A stretch of 64,000 nucleotides of DNA from Diorhabda sublineata (Eukaryota; Arthropoda; Insecta; Coleoptera; Chrysomelidae). The position numbers were made by a program, and so were the translations under genes. The notes under the pieces were generated by a model. That model had not been told where the DNA came from and made no database searches. It was given only the letters and a program-made list of their open reading frames with translations. The stretch covers positions 8,921,312-8,985,311 of the forward strand of contig NC_079483.1 in assembly GCF_026230105.1 (NCBI RefSeq), in the 5' to 3' direction. Positions 47,040 through 58,599 of this stretch are shown piece by piece; position 1 is the stretch's first letter, and each line of letters opens with the position of its first letter.

Positions 47040-47480
47040 ATTAAAAAATAAGTTGAATCAGTAGTTAGTTCATGTTAAACTAAATATTTTTCATAAAACA
47101 ATCGGCGACAATTTAACTTATTTTGCTAATAATAGATACGACAAGTTTTTGTGAATTTATATACGCAGTTTTACCATATTTAGATTTATTTCGGAGATAA
47201 TTGGAACTAGAAGTTTTTTATGTTTATTTTTCAAAATAATGATTCAAATTAGGGATTAATAAGTTTTTTCACTCTGATAGGTTTTTATACATTTTTGTGA
47301 GCTGAATATGGTCGTTTATTATTACTTTTACATCTTTTTTCTATGAAACGTTTTGTGCAGACCTTTTTTTATGATCTTAAATTCTTCTTTTAGTTTAACA
47401 TCTGAAAGTTGCATGAAACAAAGTTTATCTATGAGTAAAACCTTCATAAACCCTTTCATAGGTTTTACAACATATTTTGA
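47040..47480. other. Intron sequence, nothing recognised
   Basis: AT-rich sequence between the LIM exon ending at 47034 and the unidentified block from 47490. Confidence 0.4.
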
Positions 47481-47489
47481 GGTGGCTAG

Positions 47490-48210
47490 GTGGATGTTTT
47501 TTGGAGCCTGAGTCGGGTTTTGTTCCGCTCAACTCACGACCAGCTGCAAATTCGATCGTCTCCCCAATTTCACGTACCAACTCTCTTACTCCTGGTGCAG
47601 TTTTACGACTTTTGGAACTAACTCGTTGTTCGATGGGGTCCTTAGCCTTTTAACAGGCTTTACTTGGACCTATGAGTCGGAAGCCTTGGATACAGGAGGG
47701 TTGAAAGTCGAGGAAACCTTAATATTAAGCCCTCAGCTGTCTCAGACATCGGGAAGAGTTTTGACGTAGAAACCGATGCTTTGGAGGTAGTAGGTTCTGT
47801 GGTGTTAGCTTGAAGTTCTCGGAGGAAAGACGAGGATTTGTCATTGATATTTCTCTTGCAGGGCTTTTGGAATTTCTTCAGGTTGTCTGCAGGCATTGTT
47901 TGCGACACCTGATTAGAGTATCGAGTATCATCGGCACGATTGGAGACTTGGATTAAGTCCATAAAAATGGTCCTTCTCGTCATGCCTACGTAGGTACGCG
48001 CGAAAAAACCTACTTATTAACTTCGAGGTCCAACTCTGATACAAGAACGTTTAAATTCAGTTGCCCAAAATTTTGTAGTTGTGAATGATGGCGCAGAGTC
48101 TCCTCGAAACAATATCTAACTCCCTTTCCGTTTCTGTAGGCGTATCGCCTTTCAAAAACAAAAAAATCTTCACAAAGATTGTCGAACAGAAACTTAGCGT
48201 CCAAATTGAC
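47490..48210 (-). other. Unidentified coding-like block, possibly transposon-derived
   Basis: This is less AT-rich than the surrounding intron. On the minus strand, frames 48010-48204 and 47660-47983 are separated by a stop and together read FGQLNLNVLVSELDLEVNK, then RAYVGMTRRTIFMDLIQVSN and SSFLRELQANTTEPTTSKAS. The composition looks like a once-coding, Ser/Thr-rich protein. No family is recognised. An intronic position and a broken frame favour a retroelement ORF1 or similar. Confidence 0.35.
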
Positions 48211-48443
48211 TGAAATTAATTATGGGAATCTCTTTGGGTAGTTGTCTTTCACATTTTGTTCAATCCCTTCCTTCCAGGTCTTCCTCGTCTTCTTCTATTC
48301 TGCTGTTGATACATCAATGTTTTCTTCGACCACCTGTTCGTTTTATTGAGATGGAAAAAGCCGACGACACTATTCAGTAGCTTAGAGACCGTGAACAAAA
48401 GCCAATTACTTGTTGAAAACGATGTAATTTTATATATTTTTAG

Positions 48444-48788
48444 GTTATAACCAGCGGCGGGGTGACATATAAGAACGAACCATGGCACAGAGAATGCTTC
48501 ACCTGTACGCATTGTCAACGTAGTTTAGCCGGTGAACGTTTTACATCTCGCGACGACAAACCCTACTGCGCGGAATGTTTCGGCGAATTATTCGCGAAAC
48601 GTTGTACCGCTTGCAGCAAACCTATAACCGGTATCGGAGGCACCAAGTTCATATCATTCGAAGACCGTCATTGGCACAACGATTGTTTCTTCTGCGCCTC
48701 CTGCAGGACAAGTTTGGTCGGTCGCGGATTTATCACCGATCAGGAAGATATCATATGTCCTGATTGCGCCAAAGCCAAATTGATGTAA
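48444..48788 (+). CDS. Lmpt: Limpet terminal exon: LIM3 and LIM4
   Basis: The acceptor ATATTTTTAG ends at 48443. The peptide runs from VITSGGVTYKNEPWHRECFT to DCAKAKLM and stops at TAA 48786-48788. LIM3 is completed (PWHREC, CTHC, YCAEC) and LIM4 is whole (CTACSKPITGIGG, RHWHNDC, CASC, ICPDC). Ending immediately after the last zinc pair is typical of FHL/Limpet proteins, which bind actin-associated and transcriptional partners through stacked LIM domains. Splicing is phase 0 from 47034. Confidence 0.96.
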   Translation, partial: VITSGGVTYKNEPWHRECFTCTHCQRSLAGERFTSRDDKPYCAECFGELFAKRCTACSKPITGIGGTKFISFEDRHWHNDCFFCASCRTSLVGRGFITDQEDIICPDCAKAKLM

Positions 48789-48859
48789 TTCGAGGAGGTG
48801 GTAAAAACAATCGTCATGGGTTAACTTATCGGTACAATTTTGAGCTTGAAAATATGGTT

Positions 48860-49150
48860 CGAGGGAACATATCAGAAATACAAATGTTAACCTAGTGATT
48901 GATTTTTGAAAAAAAAAATCTCATACTTGACAGGATTATGATACAAAATTTCACACGCACACGTACACATATGACATAAAAATATTAAAAAAAAAAACAT
49001 TTTTTTTTCGTTTTGTGTTGATTTATGTTCATTAGAAGTCAATTAATTAATAGAGGCTTATTTATTTTTTTTTACTTTTATGAATTAATTTTCTATATAA
49101 ATTGCTTTAGGGTTTAATTTATCAATGTTTTGTTGTTGACTGTTCGAAAG
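48860..49150 (+). repeat. Left copy of duplicated Lmpt 3' flank
   Basis: The order of motifs is ACACACGCACACG-like CA stretch, poly-A, poly-T, TTTTGTGTTG, TTCATTAGAAGTC, TAGAGGCTTATTTATTTTTT, then GAATTAATTTT and GCTTTAGG. The same order occurs at 51490-51700. It lies at the start of the Lmpt 3' untranslated region and has no AATAAA of its own. Confidence 0.75.
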
Positions 49151-49254
49151 CCGTAAATATTTTAGAAACATTGAAAAAATTTAGAAAAAGTTTTGACAGA
49201 ATCACTGAGTTACGAAACAGGTTTAAATATATCAAAAAGAAGGGAGAAATAAGT

Positions 49255-50640
49255 GAATAACCACCAAAATGATGAATAACATCTAAAGTTGAAATGGACA
49301 ATTTGATTAGAACTTACGCGATATCAAAATTATAACTTTGGAATGCGAGAACAGCGAAAACCATAGGAAAAATTGAAGTGGACGATATGATTAAGACTTA
49401 TGTGATGTCTAAATATAACTTTGGAATGTAAAAATAGCAAAAGTATTGGAAAATCCTCCAAAATGGTAAAGAACAAACTATAACTAATATAAAATATGAT
49501 TAGGACTTAAATAATGTCAAAAACTTACCTTAGAATACTGAAATTAGCAAAAAGTACAGAAACAACCTTCAAAATGATGAAGAACAACTAAAATTGAAGT
49601 GGACGATATGATTAGGACTTATCTGATGTCAAAATTATAACTTTGGAATGTAAAAATAGCAAAAGTATTGTAAAATCCTCCAAAATGGTAAAGAACAAAC
49701 TAAAACTGTAATAAACTTACCTCAGAATACTGAAATTAGCAAAAAGTACAGAAAAAACCTTCAAAATGATGAAGAACAACTAAAATTGAAGTGGACGATA
49801 TGATTAGGACTTATCTGATGTCAAAAACTTACCTTAGAATACTGAAATTAGCAAAAAGTACAGAAACAACCTTCAAAATGATGAAGAACAACTAAAATTG
49901 AAGTGGACGATATGATTAGGACTTATCTGATGTCAAAATTATAACTTTGGAATGTAAAAATAGCAAAAGTATTGGAAAATCCTCCAAAATGGTAAAGAAC
50001 AAACTAAAACTGTAATAAACTTACCTCAGAATATTGAAATTAGCAAAAAGTACAGGAACAACCTTTAAAATGATGAAGAACAACTAAAATTGAAGTGGAC
50101 GATATGATTAGGACTTATCTGATGTCAAAATTATAACTTTGGAATGTAAAAATAGCAAAAGTATTGGAAAATCCTCCAAAATGGTAAAGAACAAACTAAA
50201 ACTGTAATAAACTTACCTCAGAATATTGAAATTAGCAAAAAGTACAGGAACAACCTTTAAAATGATGAAGAACAACTAAAATTGAAGTGGACGATATGAT
50301 TAGGACTTATCTGATGTCAAAATTATAACTTTGGAATGTAAAAATAGCAAAAGTATTGGAAAATCCTCCAAAATGGTAAAGAACAAACTAAAACTGTAAT
50401 AAACTTACCTCAGAATACTGAAATTAGCAAAAAGTACAGGAACAACCTTAAAAATGATGAAGAACAACTAAAATTGAAGTGGACGATATGATTAGAACTT
50501 AAATAATGTCAAAAACTTACCTTAGAATACTGAAATTAGCAAAAAGTACAGGAACAACTTTCAAAGTTGATGAAGAACAACTAAAATTGAAGTGGACGAT
50601 ATGATTAGGACTTATTTTACGTCAAAATATATAGGAACTA
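49255..50640. repeat. Satellite D, 192-bp unit with 112-bp short form
   Basis: The phrase AAATTGAAGTGGACGATATG recurs at about 49591, 49783, 49895, 50087, 50279, 50471 and 50584: steps of 192 bp, with 112-113 bp where an 80-bp module is lost. The full unit includes TATAACTTTGGAATGTAAAA, ATCCTCCAAAATGGTAAAGA and ACTGTAATAAACTTACCTC, so most long units carry a plus-strand AATAAA (for example 49710-49715). It sits downstream of the Lmpt stop codon. Confidence 0.92.
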
Positions 50641-50989
50641 CCATAAAAATGACGAAGATAATATGATGTCTAAAACAGAACTTTCAAATGATTCTTGTTC
50701 TTACAATATAAAGTTTATTCATGATTCCAGTTGTTTCTCACAAATAGAGGTTTTTACCCCAAAAAAAATCAAATCAAAAGTATTTATCAAGTGTTTAGAG
50801 CCGTAGATGTAGGTAGTAAAATGAATAATTTTTGATTGTGGTTCTGCCAAAACAAAGTTAATCTGTTAGTTCAGTTTTGTCAAATATAATTTGAAAGAAC
50901 AGTTATTCACTTACATCGGAGGATGTTATATATTTATTAGTCAAACAATCCTCCAAAAAATATTTTATTTGGAAATACTTTTTTGTATC

Positions 50990-51480
50990 TAGCTTAGAAC
51001 ACGATATAAGCACGTTCATTTGGCGTTTTCGAAATCGCAGAATCCATTTATCCAAGTCCTGATGTCAACAATTATTTTTTCGATAATTGAATTTGTCGAC
51101 TTCTAGTTCGGCATTTTCAACTTGACTTATTGAATATAAAAATTTTATAGGAAAATATCTTTTCCCCCAATTAAGATAACCTGAGATAAGATAAAGTAAC
51201 CAGAAAGTGAATTCGTTCCTTGTTCTGCTAAATATAATCTATAGGCATGTAAATTAATATTCAACAAATAAAAACGTGAATTTTTGACTTTCTCTTGCTC
51301 TTCTTCTAAGTATGTATCTTCTAAAAATAATTCCCCTTCCCCTAAAAAAAAGAATATCTTATTTAATTCATACATTCAATTAAAAAAATCTGATCTAGAA
51401 CTAGTGAACCTGGAAATTTCATATATCTGGTATGATAAATGGATTCTACGATTTTGAAAACGCTAAACTAGGATTCCGAA
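50990..51480. repeat. Inverted-repeat element in the Lmpt 3' flank
   Basis: TTTGGCGTTTTCGAAATCGC at about 51020 is matched in complement by ACGATTTTGAAAACGCTAAA near 51445-51470, and the neighbouring AGAATCCATTTATC/GATAAATGGATTCT words extend the match. The interior of about 370 bp has no recognised coding sequence. Confidence 0.6.
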
Positions 51481-51489
51481 CGGGGCAGA

Positions 51490-51720
51490 TACGGAAGTAT
51501 TTCAACGCACACATATACACACACACATAACAAAAAATTAAAAAAAAAAAAAGTTAATTTTCCATTTTGTGTTGTTTTAAGTTTATTAGAAATCTATTTA
51601 GTTATAGAGGCTTATTTATTTTTTTTTTTACTTTAACGAATTAATTTTTTAAAAAATCGCTTTAGGCTTTAAATTATTAATGTATTATGTACGTTGGTTG
51701 AGCAATAAATCGATTCGATG
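51490..51720 (+). repeat. Right copy of duplicated Lmpt 3' flank
   Basis: It has the same ordered motifs as 48860-49150 (ACACACACATAAC, poly-A, TTTTGTGTTGTTTTAAGTTT, TAGAGGCTTATTTATTTTTT, GCTTTAGGCTTTAAATTATT), diverged by scattered changes. It ends with a canonical AATAAA, so it may be the original distal 3' end of the gene. Confidence 0.75.
51704..51709 (+). terminator. Candidate Lmpt polyadenylation signal
   Basis: AATAAA lies at the end of the right-hand flank copy, followed by GT- and T-containing sequence. Use of it would give an untranslated region of nearly 3 kb that includes satellite D. Nearer AATAAA words exist inside the satellite units. Confidence 0.35.
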
Positions 51721-52024
51721 TAGACACATATTCTAAATAACTTGAAAATAAAAATGCCTTATTCTAATATCCTTTATTATTAAGTGTTAGGAAATTTGCT
51801 ATAATTCGAGAGAAAAAATCCAAAGGATTTTTTTCTATTTAAATTGTTAGTAATTTTTCGATATATTTTATTTTGAAACGTTTGTTGTAGATAAATATTT
51901 ATGTATATTGCTTTATTGGCATTTACCAATATATAAAGGAAGAGCAATTTTGGTGCTATTTAAGTAGATTAGAATATTCAATTAATTTTCAATCGGTAGT
52001 TGTAAAAATCCAACTTCCGATTCA

Positions 52025-52027
<3 letters not shown>

Positions 52028-52063
<36 letters not shown>
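52028..52063. repeat. (TA)n microsatellite
   Basis: About 18 uninterrupted TA dinucleotides. Confidence 0.97.
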
Positions 52064-52065
<2 letters not shown>

Positions 52066-52244
52066 GGCTTCATCTTACATTATTAATAATTTATAAAAAA
52101 AATATTAACAATTACCGTGTACAGTTTAATTTTTGTGCTTGTAACCTATTGGGAATGTTATAAACATTTGTTGTTATAAAGCATCGAAAGCTTCGCTTTT
52201 TAGGGATACATCTGTTATATTTTATTCTTTAATAAATTCTTTAA

Positions 52245-52590
52245 AAAAAGTGATTTTATTTTGTTCACACCCTTCCCTACGAGAACAATCAGTATTACAA
52301 ACTGCAGAAGAAGTAATCGGTAAGAGCATAACATTCAATCGTACAAGGTTCAAATATGAGGTGGTCCCAGAAATACCCGGACCAGGGTGTTTAATTATCC
52401 AAGGACATATACCATCAATGACACCAAAATCAATTCTTGGTAAAACTTATTACATCTCCGAGTATTCTGGCTTGCTTACAAACCTCTACTACAAGATGAT
52501 GTGCATAGGAACAAATTGCAAAGTTATCGGTGAGTGTCCAGCACAGGTTCAAACACTTGAACAAACCTTACAATTTATCTGGTGACGTTA
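52245..52590 (+). pseudogene. Transposon-derived open frame, unidentified
   Basis: A 111-codon frame (52250-52585) contains the word EVVPEIPGPG, whose DNA (GAGGTGGTCCCAGAAATACC) matches the leader of the mariner pseudogene at 26930. The remainder (KSILGKTYYISEYSG and beyond) is not recognised. It is most likely a transposon fragment that happens to be open. Confidence 0.4.
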
Positions 52591-52699
52591 ATAGGTGCAG
52601 ACCTAGATGTTTGATTATATTTTTAAAGGACATCGGCTTTTGGTAGTTTAAATTGAAGTTCCTGACCGCCTCTTAAGCTAATATTTGCACAAACGGATG

Positions 52700-52870
52700 T
52701 TCGGAATACCACATGCATAACAATCTATCACTACACCACCACTCACGATGACACTGTCTGACGTGCGTTTCGATAACAAAGTTATCGTCTTCAGATACTG
52801 AAGGTTAACTCGAAACGCGCGACAATGCAATAGTGAGTGTTGGTGTAAACAGTATGAATATCACCAACGG
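52700..52870. mobile_element. Penelope-like 3' end fragment
   Basis: It contains TTATCGTCTTCAGATACTGA and flanking GTGCGTTTCGATAAC, the same words found in the inverted pair at 58600-59530, where they accompany a GIY-YIG endonuclease trace. Only the noncoding end is present here. Confidence 0.5.
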
Positions 52871-54195
52871 TTCCTCAGCATTCAAAGTACAAAAAAGGAA
52901 AAGGTACAAGATTAAAATATTAATATTACATGCACATAATTTTTGAAAATGTAGAGTTTAAAATTTCCAACATTGCTAACATAAACATAACTTTGAAATG
53001 CAAAACTTTTCCTTCGTTAGTTAATTCTCATAGATTGTTATAGGAGCTGCAAGGGGAAAGTTAAGAAGTCTGCTCAATCGGGAGATATATCAGCTTACTT
53101 GGTTTGTTTGTGCGAGTGTGGATCGGCCATAACTAGCGAAAGCTGTAAAGTACCTGCTGTATTCTTTTCACTGTCCATGCCTCCTACAAATAAACTTTGA
53201 GAAAAATAAAAGACGTGCATACGCGTCAAGAGCGCCCTACTGTGAGCCCGGAGCGAACCCGCGAGTGTAGACTGTTTGTAATCTTATCCGCGATTCGTAC
53301 TGCTATTCACGTCGTGAATCGCGTGAGTGTGGATTGGCCATTAAGTTACTTTTTCAACTTTTTAGGATGCAAATAATAAATGAGATTTCCTCTATGCACC
53401 ACGCGTCTATTCTCGATACGAGGATCGAGAGAACTGACCGACAGATGGCAGTCTCTTGCTTTTTCATTTGACGACCATTGGTAGTCATGGCGTCCTAGTG
53501 AGGTAGGGACCTTATAACCATATAGTTATGTGAATTTTTTTTTCTCCGGGAAAAGGAAACATGCAAAATACCTACCAACCGGTGACAATTTTCGATTACA
53601 ATTCTTTCGCATTTCAGTTATTAAAAAATAACAGAAACATTCTCTGATTATTATTTACAGGAAGTAGTAATCGATTATTTTAACTCTGATTATTCTAAAA
53701 CTTTTTATTTCACGGCTTCGTTAATTGTGTCTATGTAACGATTTGTTATCTATCGGTCATTGTGTTGTTAAAAAGAATCATTTCTATATAGAAAGTTTTA
53801 TTTATATACAAAAATCACATTTTTACCGGTACACTAATACCACGATAGTTTATACTATAATTAAATTAAAAAAAAACGCCAATATTAACGAAAGAATGAC
53901 GAAAAGTGGTGAATTTATTCACTTGAACGTGAATGTAATGAAATTATGTTAAAAATGAAAATAATTACTTCAAAGTTGCGCTCGAAAAACGTTATTCGAC
54001 TTTGGTTACGATCAAATTAGTATTATCAAACAAGTAAATCAAATACCAAAAATTGGAATATCGTTTTTTCGATATTTAAGCAACTTTGGAGCAATTTTAC
54101 AATCAATATTATATCTACAGATCTATTAAATAAATATCTTCGATACGCCGAAAAGTTTTGGAAAATTTTGAAAAAGTATATATACCCAAATTTCG
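52871..54195. other. Intergenic stretch between Lmpt and GM130
   Basis: No gene. The section 53070-53345 carries two copies of a word like GAGTGTGGATCGGCCAT about 220 bp apart and the palindrome-like TATTCACGTCGTGAATCG, suggesting an eroded transposon. A minus-strand AATAAA (TTTATT at 53797-53802) is a candidate GM130 polyadenylation signal, about 400 bases past its stop. Confidence 0.4.
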
Positions 54196-54206
54196 TAAAT
54201 GATTGT

Positions 54207-54506
54207 CTACACCGTAATCAACTGTCCCGAACAATAAGGACAATGATGAGTTGCTTCTTTAGGTTCAACTAAATTGCTGCTTTTTATTTCGGACAATAAC
54301 GTGAGAATTTCTTTAGCTGCTGTAACGTTTTCTTCACTTTCTTTCCTATCGACGATTTCTTCCAGTTTTTTGTATTCTTTTAAAATATTCGAATCGCCTC
54401 GTTCGTCTAACAACTGTTGTACTAGTCTATTCAATTTTTCAAGCTTCGATTTTATTTGCTCTCTGTCGGATGCGAGCTGCTTCAACTGTTGATCTTTTTC
54501 TAAAGC
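54207..54506 (-). CDS. GM130: GM130 (golgin A2) terminal exon
   Basis: Read on the minus strand, the exon starts after an ACTAATTTTATTCAATTTAAG acceptor and encodes ALEKDQQLKQLASDREQIKS through to HHCPYCSGQLITV and a stop. The first half is coiled coil. The tail HHCPYC plus the terminal LITV matches the GM130 C-terminus, which inserts into the GRASP65 PDZ groove and shares a zinc ion with GRASP through its two cysteines (known for mammalian GM130). GM130 tethers vesicles at the cis-Golgi through GRASP65 and p115. Phase 0 from the preceding exon. Confidence 0.88.
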   Translation of the reverse strand, partial: ALEKDQQLKQLASDREQIKSKLEKLNRLVQQLLDERGDSNILKEYKKLEEIVDRKESEENVTAAKEILTLLSEIKSSNLVEPKEATHHCPYCSGQLITV

Positions 54507-54563
54507 CTTAAATTGAATAAAATTAGTAAACAATAAAAAGTAACAAATCAAAGAAAAACTTAC

Positions 54564-55220
54564 TTTTTGTTTAAGTATCATCCTTTGGTGTTGATATAAC
54601 GCAACATATTCTCCTATAGTTTCAGTTTCACCTTGTAATTGTAAAACTAAATGTTCCAATCTTTGTTTTTCTTCAGTCAAATCGGCGATATCTTGCATCG
54701 TCCTTTTCACCTTATCTTCTAAACGTTTCATAGCTTCTTCTTTTCTAATATGTTCATTATTCAACGCGCAATCGTTGTTATTGTCAACGATATCGTTTTT
54801 ATCTTCCAATTCCCGATTTCTTATTTTTAATTCTTCTAGTTGCTTTCTTAAAGTGCTAACTTCATCACTATTTGTTATTTCTTCATGTATTTCACAATCT
54901 CGATTTTTCCTATCGTTTAATTCGTTTGTAAGCCTCGTTATTGTCTTTTTAGCTTCTTGCAGCTCGTTTTGAATATAATGAGAGGCACTGTCTTGAGCTT
55001 CATAATGTCTTAGCCTATCCGTTAGCTGTTCGTGCTGTAAAGTTTGCTTATTCAATTCCAAAGCGGTTTCTCGTAAATGGAACAATTCGCGATCTTTGAT
55101 TTCTATAGCATCCGTTAATCTTTGTAACTGCAATTCGGTTTTTTGTAATTTTTCTAGCAAATCTTTGTTGCTCGATTGCTCGGTACCAAGTTTTTCTGTT
55201 AATTCCACTTTGTCATTGTC
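54564..55220 (-). CDS. GM130: GM130 (golgin A2) coiled-coil exon
   Basis: The exon is 219 codons, phase 0 at both ends (acceptor TTTTCAG, donor AAA|GTAAGT). It starts DNDKVELTEKLGTEQSSNKD and is a long heptad-rich coiled coil. Near the end it contains LQLQGETETIGEYVALYQHQ, a block strongly characteristic of GM130-family golgins (GETETIGEYI.LYQ.QR). The intron to the last exon is only 57 bp. The apparent valine-initiated open frame on this exon is not a start; the protein continues from upstream. Confidence 0.9.
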
Positions 55221-55418
55221 CTGAAAATTAAAAAAATACGATATTATATCACATAAAAAATTGAATTTACTAAAACTAGATATTGGTGACCCCCACGTAT
55301 TCCATGTGTTTGATCAAGACGAGTAATCACTTTCATCTAGTTATTTTCATATAATATCAAACTTGTTTTTAATGAAATTATGTATTATCTACTTTTTTAA
55401 ATTAAAAATCACGCATAC

Positions 55419-55676
55419 CATTTTAGCGAATACTTCAGTTAAACTTTCCAATTGTTCTTTCAGTTCTTTGTTTTGTTGTACGGCCCTGGCGGCAGCTACT
55501 TTATCGCTTTCCATTGTTGCCAACAGTTTAACGCTATCCGGTTGATTGCCCCTTAATTGTTCGACCATACTTTCTAATTGATTCAAAGAATCGTTTTTAG
55601 CAGCCAATTCTTTTAGAAGCATATCTTTTTCATTTAAATTTTTGGTGTAGTTTTCTTCCAATTCAGTTTTTTCCAT
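55419..55676 (-). CDS. GM130: GM130 (golgin A2) internal coiled-coil exon
   Basis: The exon is 86 codons, phase 0 at both ends, from acceptor ATATTTCAG to donor ATG|GTATGC. It encodes MEKTELEENYTKNLNEKDML through LKEQLESLTEVFAKM, all coiled coil, and joins to DNDKVELTEK of the next exon. The leading Met is coded just after the acceptor and is unlikely to be the true start, because GM130 has a longer N-terminus with a p115-binding basic motif. That part was not found in 55742-64000 and presumably lies further right. Confidence 0.85.
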
Positions 55677-55739
55677 CTGAAATATAAAAAAACGATATAT
55701 TCTTTTGTTGAGATTAAAAATAACGAAATCTACTATTAT

Positions 55740-57300
55740 CAAAGATAATACACTATAGAAGTGATTTTCAGGAGAATAAAATTACGAATATTTGTTTTTA
55801 ATAATATTTTACAATATTGATTTTTTTTTAATTATTCGATAAATAAAAGAAATAATTCTATTAAAGTTCAATATGACAAAATGACATAAATTAAACATTT
55901 TTCACTTCACGCTCGATTGTTTTTAAACGAAACCATTCATTTTATCAAATTAAACGCTCATAGTCGCTGATTTTTATTTATATTTCAATATTTTCTAAAG
56001 GATAACGTATACACAACTCAAAACAATTGAGCTAATTTAATTTTATGAATAAATAAATATAATAAAATTAGAAGACACAACTGTTTTTTTGTAATCCCCC
56101 TTCTATTCGTTCAATTCACCCCAAAATATATTGTCCAATACCTAAATATGAAATTTAAAAGTTCTATCAAATCAAAAAGTCATGACTAAATTTTTTAACC
56201 AGAAACCAAAATGTTTCCTTCTTTGAAACTAACCCAGTAGTTCCCAACCTTTTATGCCATTTTTATACTCAGTTTCATAGATTTTCTTTGAGAATTTTTT
56301 GTCACGGGACCAAATCTGGAGAAAATGTTGGATGCTAAAGCAATTATTCGAATGTCTTGTGTCATCGAAATTTTGGTAAACGAGGTTTGTTTCTCTGTAT
56401 ATGAGGAGCAGTTTCTTTGTGCTTTCTTGTTATCCTAGTTCGACACTCTTCGATTCGGTTTCGTAGATTTTCTTTAGATAATTTTTTGATAAGGGACCAG
56501 ATCTGGAGAAAATGTCGGGCGCTAAAGCAATTCTTTGAATATCTTGCGCCTTCGCGTTTTCCTGTGTATGGAATATGAAGTGTATATTCAAAGACTTTCT
56601 TAGTGTATTATCAAGTTTTTGCTTCAGACGTCCACTAGGTTGACAGAACGGTTCCATTTATTTTTGTTCGCTGTTAGGAAACATTTATGGTGATCTCTAT
56701 CCCTAAACTGGGTACTTCTTGATCTAACATCCCTCAAATTCATGTTAAAGCTGATTATAATGAATTGTGGATATAAGGAATTTTTTGTATGGTTTTCATG
56801 ATTTTTGTTAGTTTACCAGTTAAAGAATCCATAACTTGAGATGTTCTCAGGAAAAGAGCCATCAAGTGGTAACAAAGTTTGAAAACCACTAAAATAATAT
56901 TTTGGTGCAAATCTCTTTGATCGAACTTTTAAAATTGTGCCAAATTTTCGAAATTTTTTTCCAAAAGTTAACATGGTTCAAACAATATTAAAGCAAATTT
57001 AGAGAATTTAACTCTCTAGATCGGATTTTACAATTAAAATACTTACGTTATAAAAATACACTCTCACCCTCTAATGCCATAAATCTTAACCTACGTCGAA
57101 GCCGCACAATACTAAAAACTATTTTAAAAAAACAGTGTAGCGTCAATTATCCGAACGGATATCACTTCATACAAAACTAGCACCCCTGTACATGTTTAAT
57201 ATACCATAGGGTGAAAAGTATTAAATAGAACAATGATAACTATCCGTTAACGAAATGAAAACATTTTGTTCAGAGGGTAAGTAAGGCGAATCAACTAAGC
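55740..57300. other. Probable GM130 intron with a direct repeat
   Basis: No exon was recognised. Two copies of a sequence of about 110 bp occur at 56265-56380 and 56450-56560 (CCAAATCTGGAGAAAATGTT versus CCAGATCTGGAGAAAATGTC, then GCTAAAGCAATT). Other parts are AT-rich and plain. Confidence 0.45.
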
Positions 57301-57600
57301 GAGGAACGCGAATCAATTGATTTTCTACTACTACTACCACTGGTAGTAGTGGCTTTCAAAGAGCTTTGACCATTACATTCCTTCAGTCAACACGATCCAC
57401 TCCCCTAGTTCCCGAAGATCCTCTTCAACATCATCCAGCCATCGTTTGCTCGGTTATCCAGGCTGTAAACGGCCTTCATTCTCTCCCACGGCTGTTCAGA
57501 CACCCAGGTCTTGCCGGGCATAGATATGTGCGATAGATCCGCTTTTTCGTTCTCCAAGCCATTAAACGTGATTTTAGTGGTGGCTGGGAGACTAAACTAT
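57300..57600 (-). pseudogene. LINE C-terminal fragment
   Basis: On the minus strand 57360-57450 reads RKRWLDDVEEDLRELGEW, matching the GRPRKRWLDxVExDL tail seen in several insect non-LTR polyproteins. The section is GC-richer than its surroundings. No other domain remains. Confidence 0.55.
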
Positions 57601-58590
57601 GTTCTATTCCTCGCTCCCACACGTTCTCTTATTTCCTTCGAGTTGATTTCGCCGCGGGTTAATTTTTTGCTATAACATTTGAATTAAGTAAATAATAATA
57701 TGGATAAGGGTACTGAATAGATTCACATATCCCTCCATGTAATGTTAAGAAATTAAGGAAGTTTCCATGTAGCTCGACACCATATTTCGACCGGCTTACA
57801 CAAACACTTGATGAAATGTACTGTAGTTTGTTGAAGTTTCGGTATTTTGGAAATTATTTTCTCAACAACGGCAACGTCGCATTTTTGTCTTTGTTGACTA
57901 TTGATCATAAAAACGAGAGAGAAGGTTCGAAACTCGCCTTCGAACATCTATGTGTTATTTAAATATTAAAGAGTGGCGTTTCTTTTCCTCAATCAACAGG
58001 AAAAGCCTCAACATACTTAAACCGTCTTTATGAAGTATTCCAACTATTAATGAAGTTGGTATGAAAATTTGTTCGATAGTTTTTAAATTCATTACAAAAA
58101 CTTTATTATATATTGTTATTTCGAAACACAAGAAGGTAACTAGTATAAAAAACCCTGCTCTTAGAAAAGGGCGTGACCTTGGAGGGATTACTGTATATAG
58201 TAATTAGTTTCTATTTCTAAATGAAAAGCGAAAAAATATATTTTCTCAACACCCATACCTAGGATTAATTCAGATACTTGACGCTCTACTGTACCACAAA
58301 ATTAAAGTGGATCATTTTTCGTATATTCTCAAAATTATTTGTCGCAATTTTTAAACGTTCTTTCCGTCTGTTATCTATATGATTACGCAATTACAGAATG
58401 TCCTGAATGACCTAATGTTTAGTATGTTACAAAAAGCGACGATTAGAAGTTGCGATAATAATCTTTGAAAACTCAAAAGTAGAATATAGAAATTTGGTTC
58501 ACTTACATATACAAATTAATGTCATATATACAGTTTGGAAACCGAAAAACATTTCAAAATTATGAAATTTGAAATGGAAATTAGTCTCAA
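57601..58590. other. Noncoding stretch
   Basis: Nothing recognisable apart from short T-rich and A-rich runs. It is probably a GM130 intron. Confidence 0.35.
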
Positions 58591-58599
58591 ATTGTGACG

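Noticed and set aside
48249..48518. 89-codon minus-strand open frame overlapping the last LIM exon
   Set aside because: It overlaps the conserved LIM3 coding sequence in antisense and has no recognisable motif.
54274..54972. Plus-strand Ser/Phe-rich open frames opposite GM130
   Set aside because: Shadow frames of the minus-strand coiled-coil exons; composition mirrors Glu/Lys-rich codons on the other strand.
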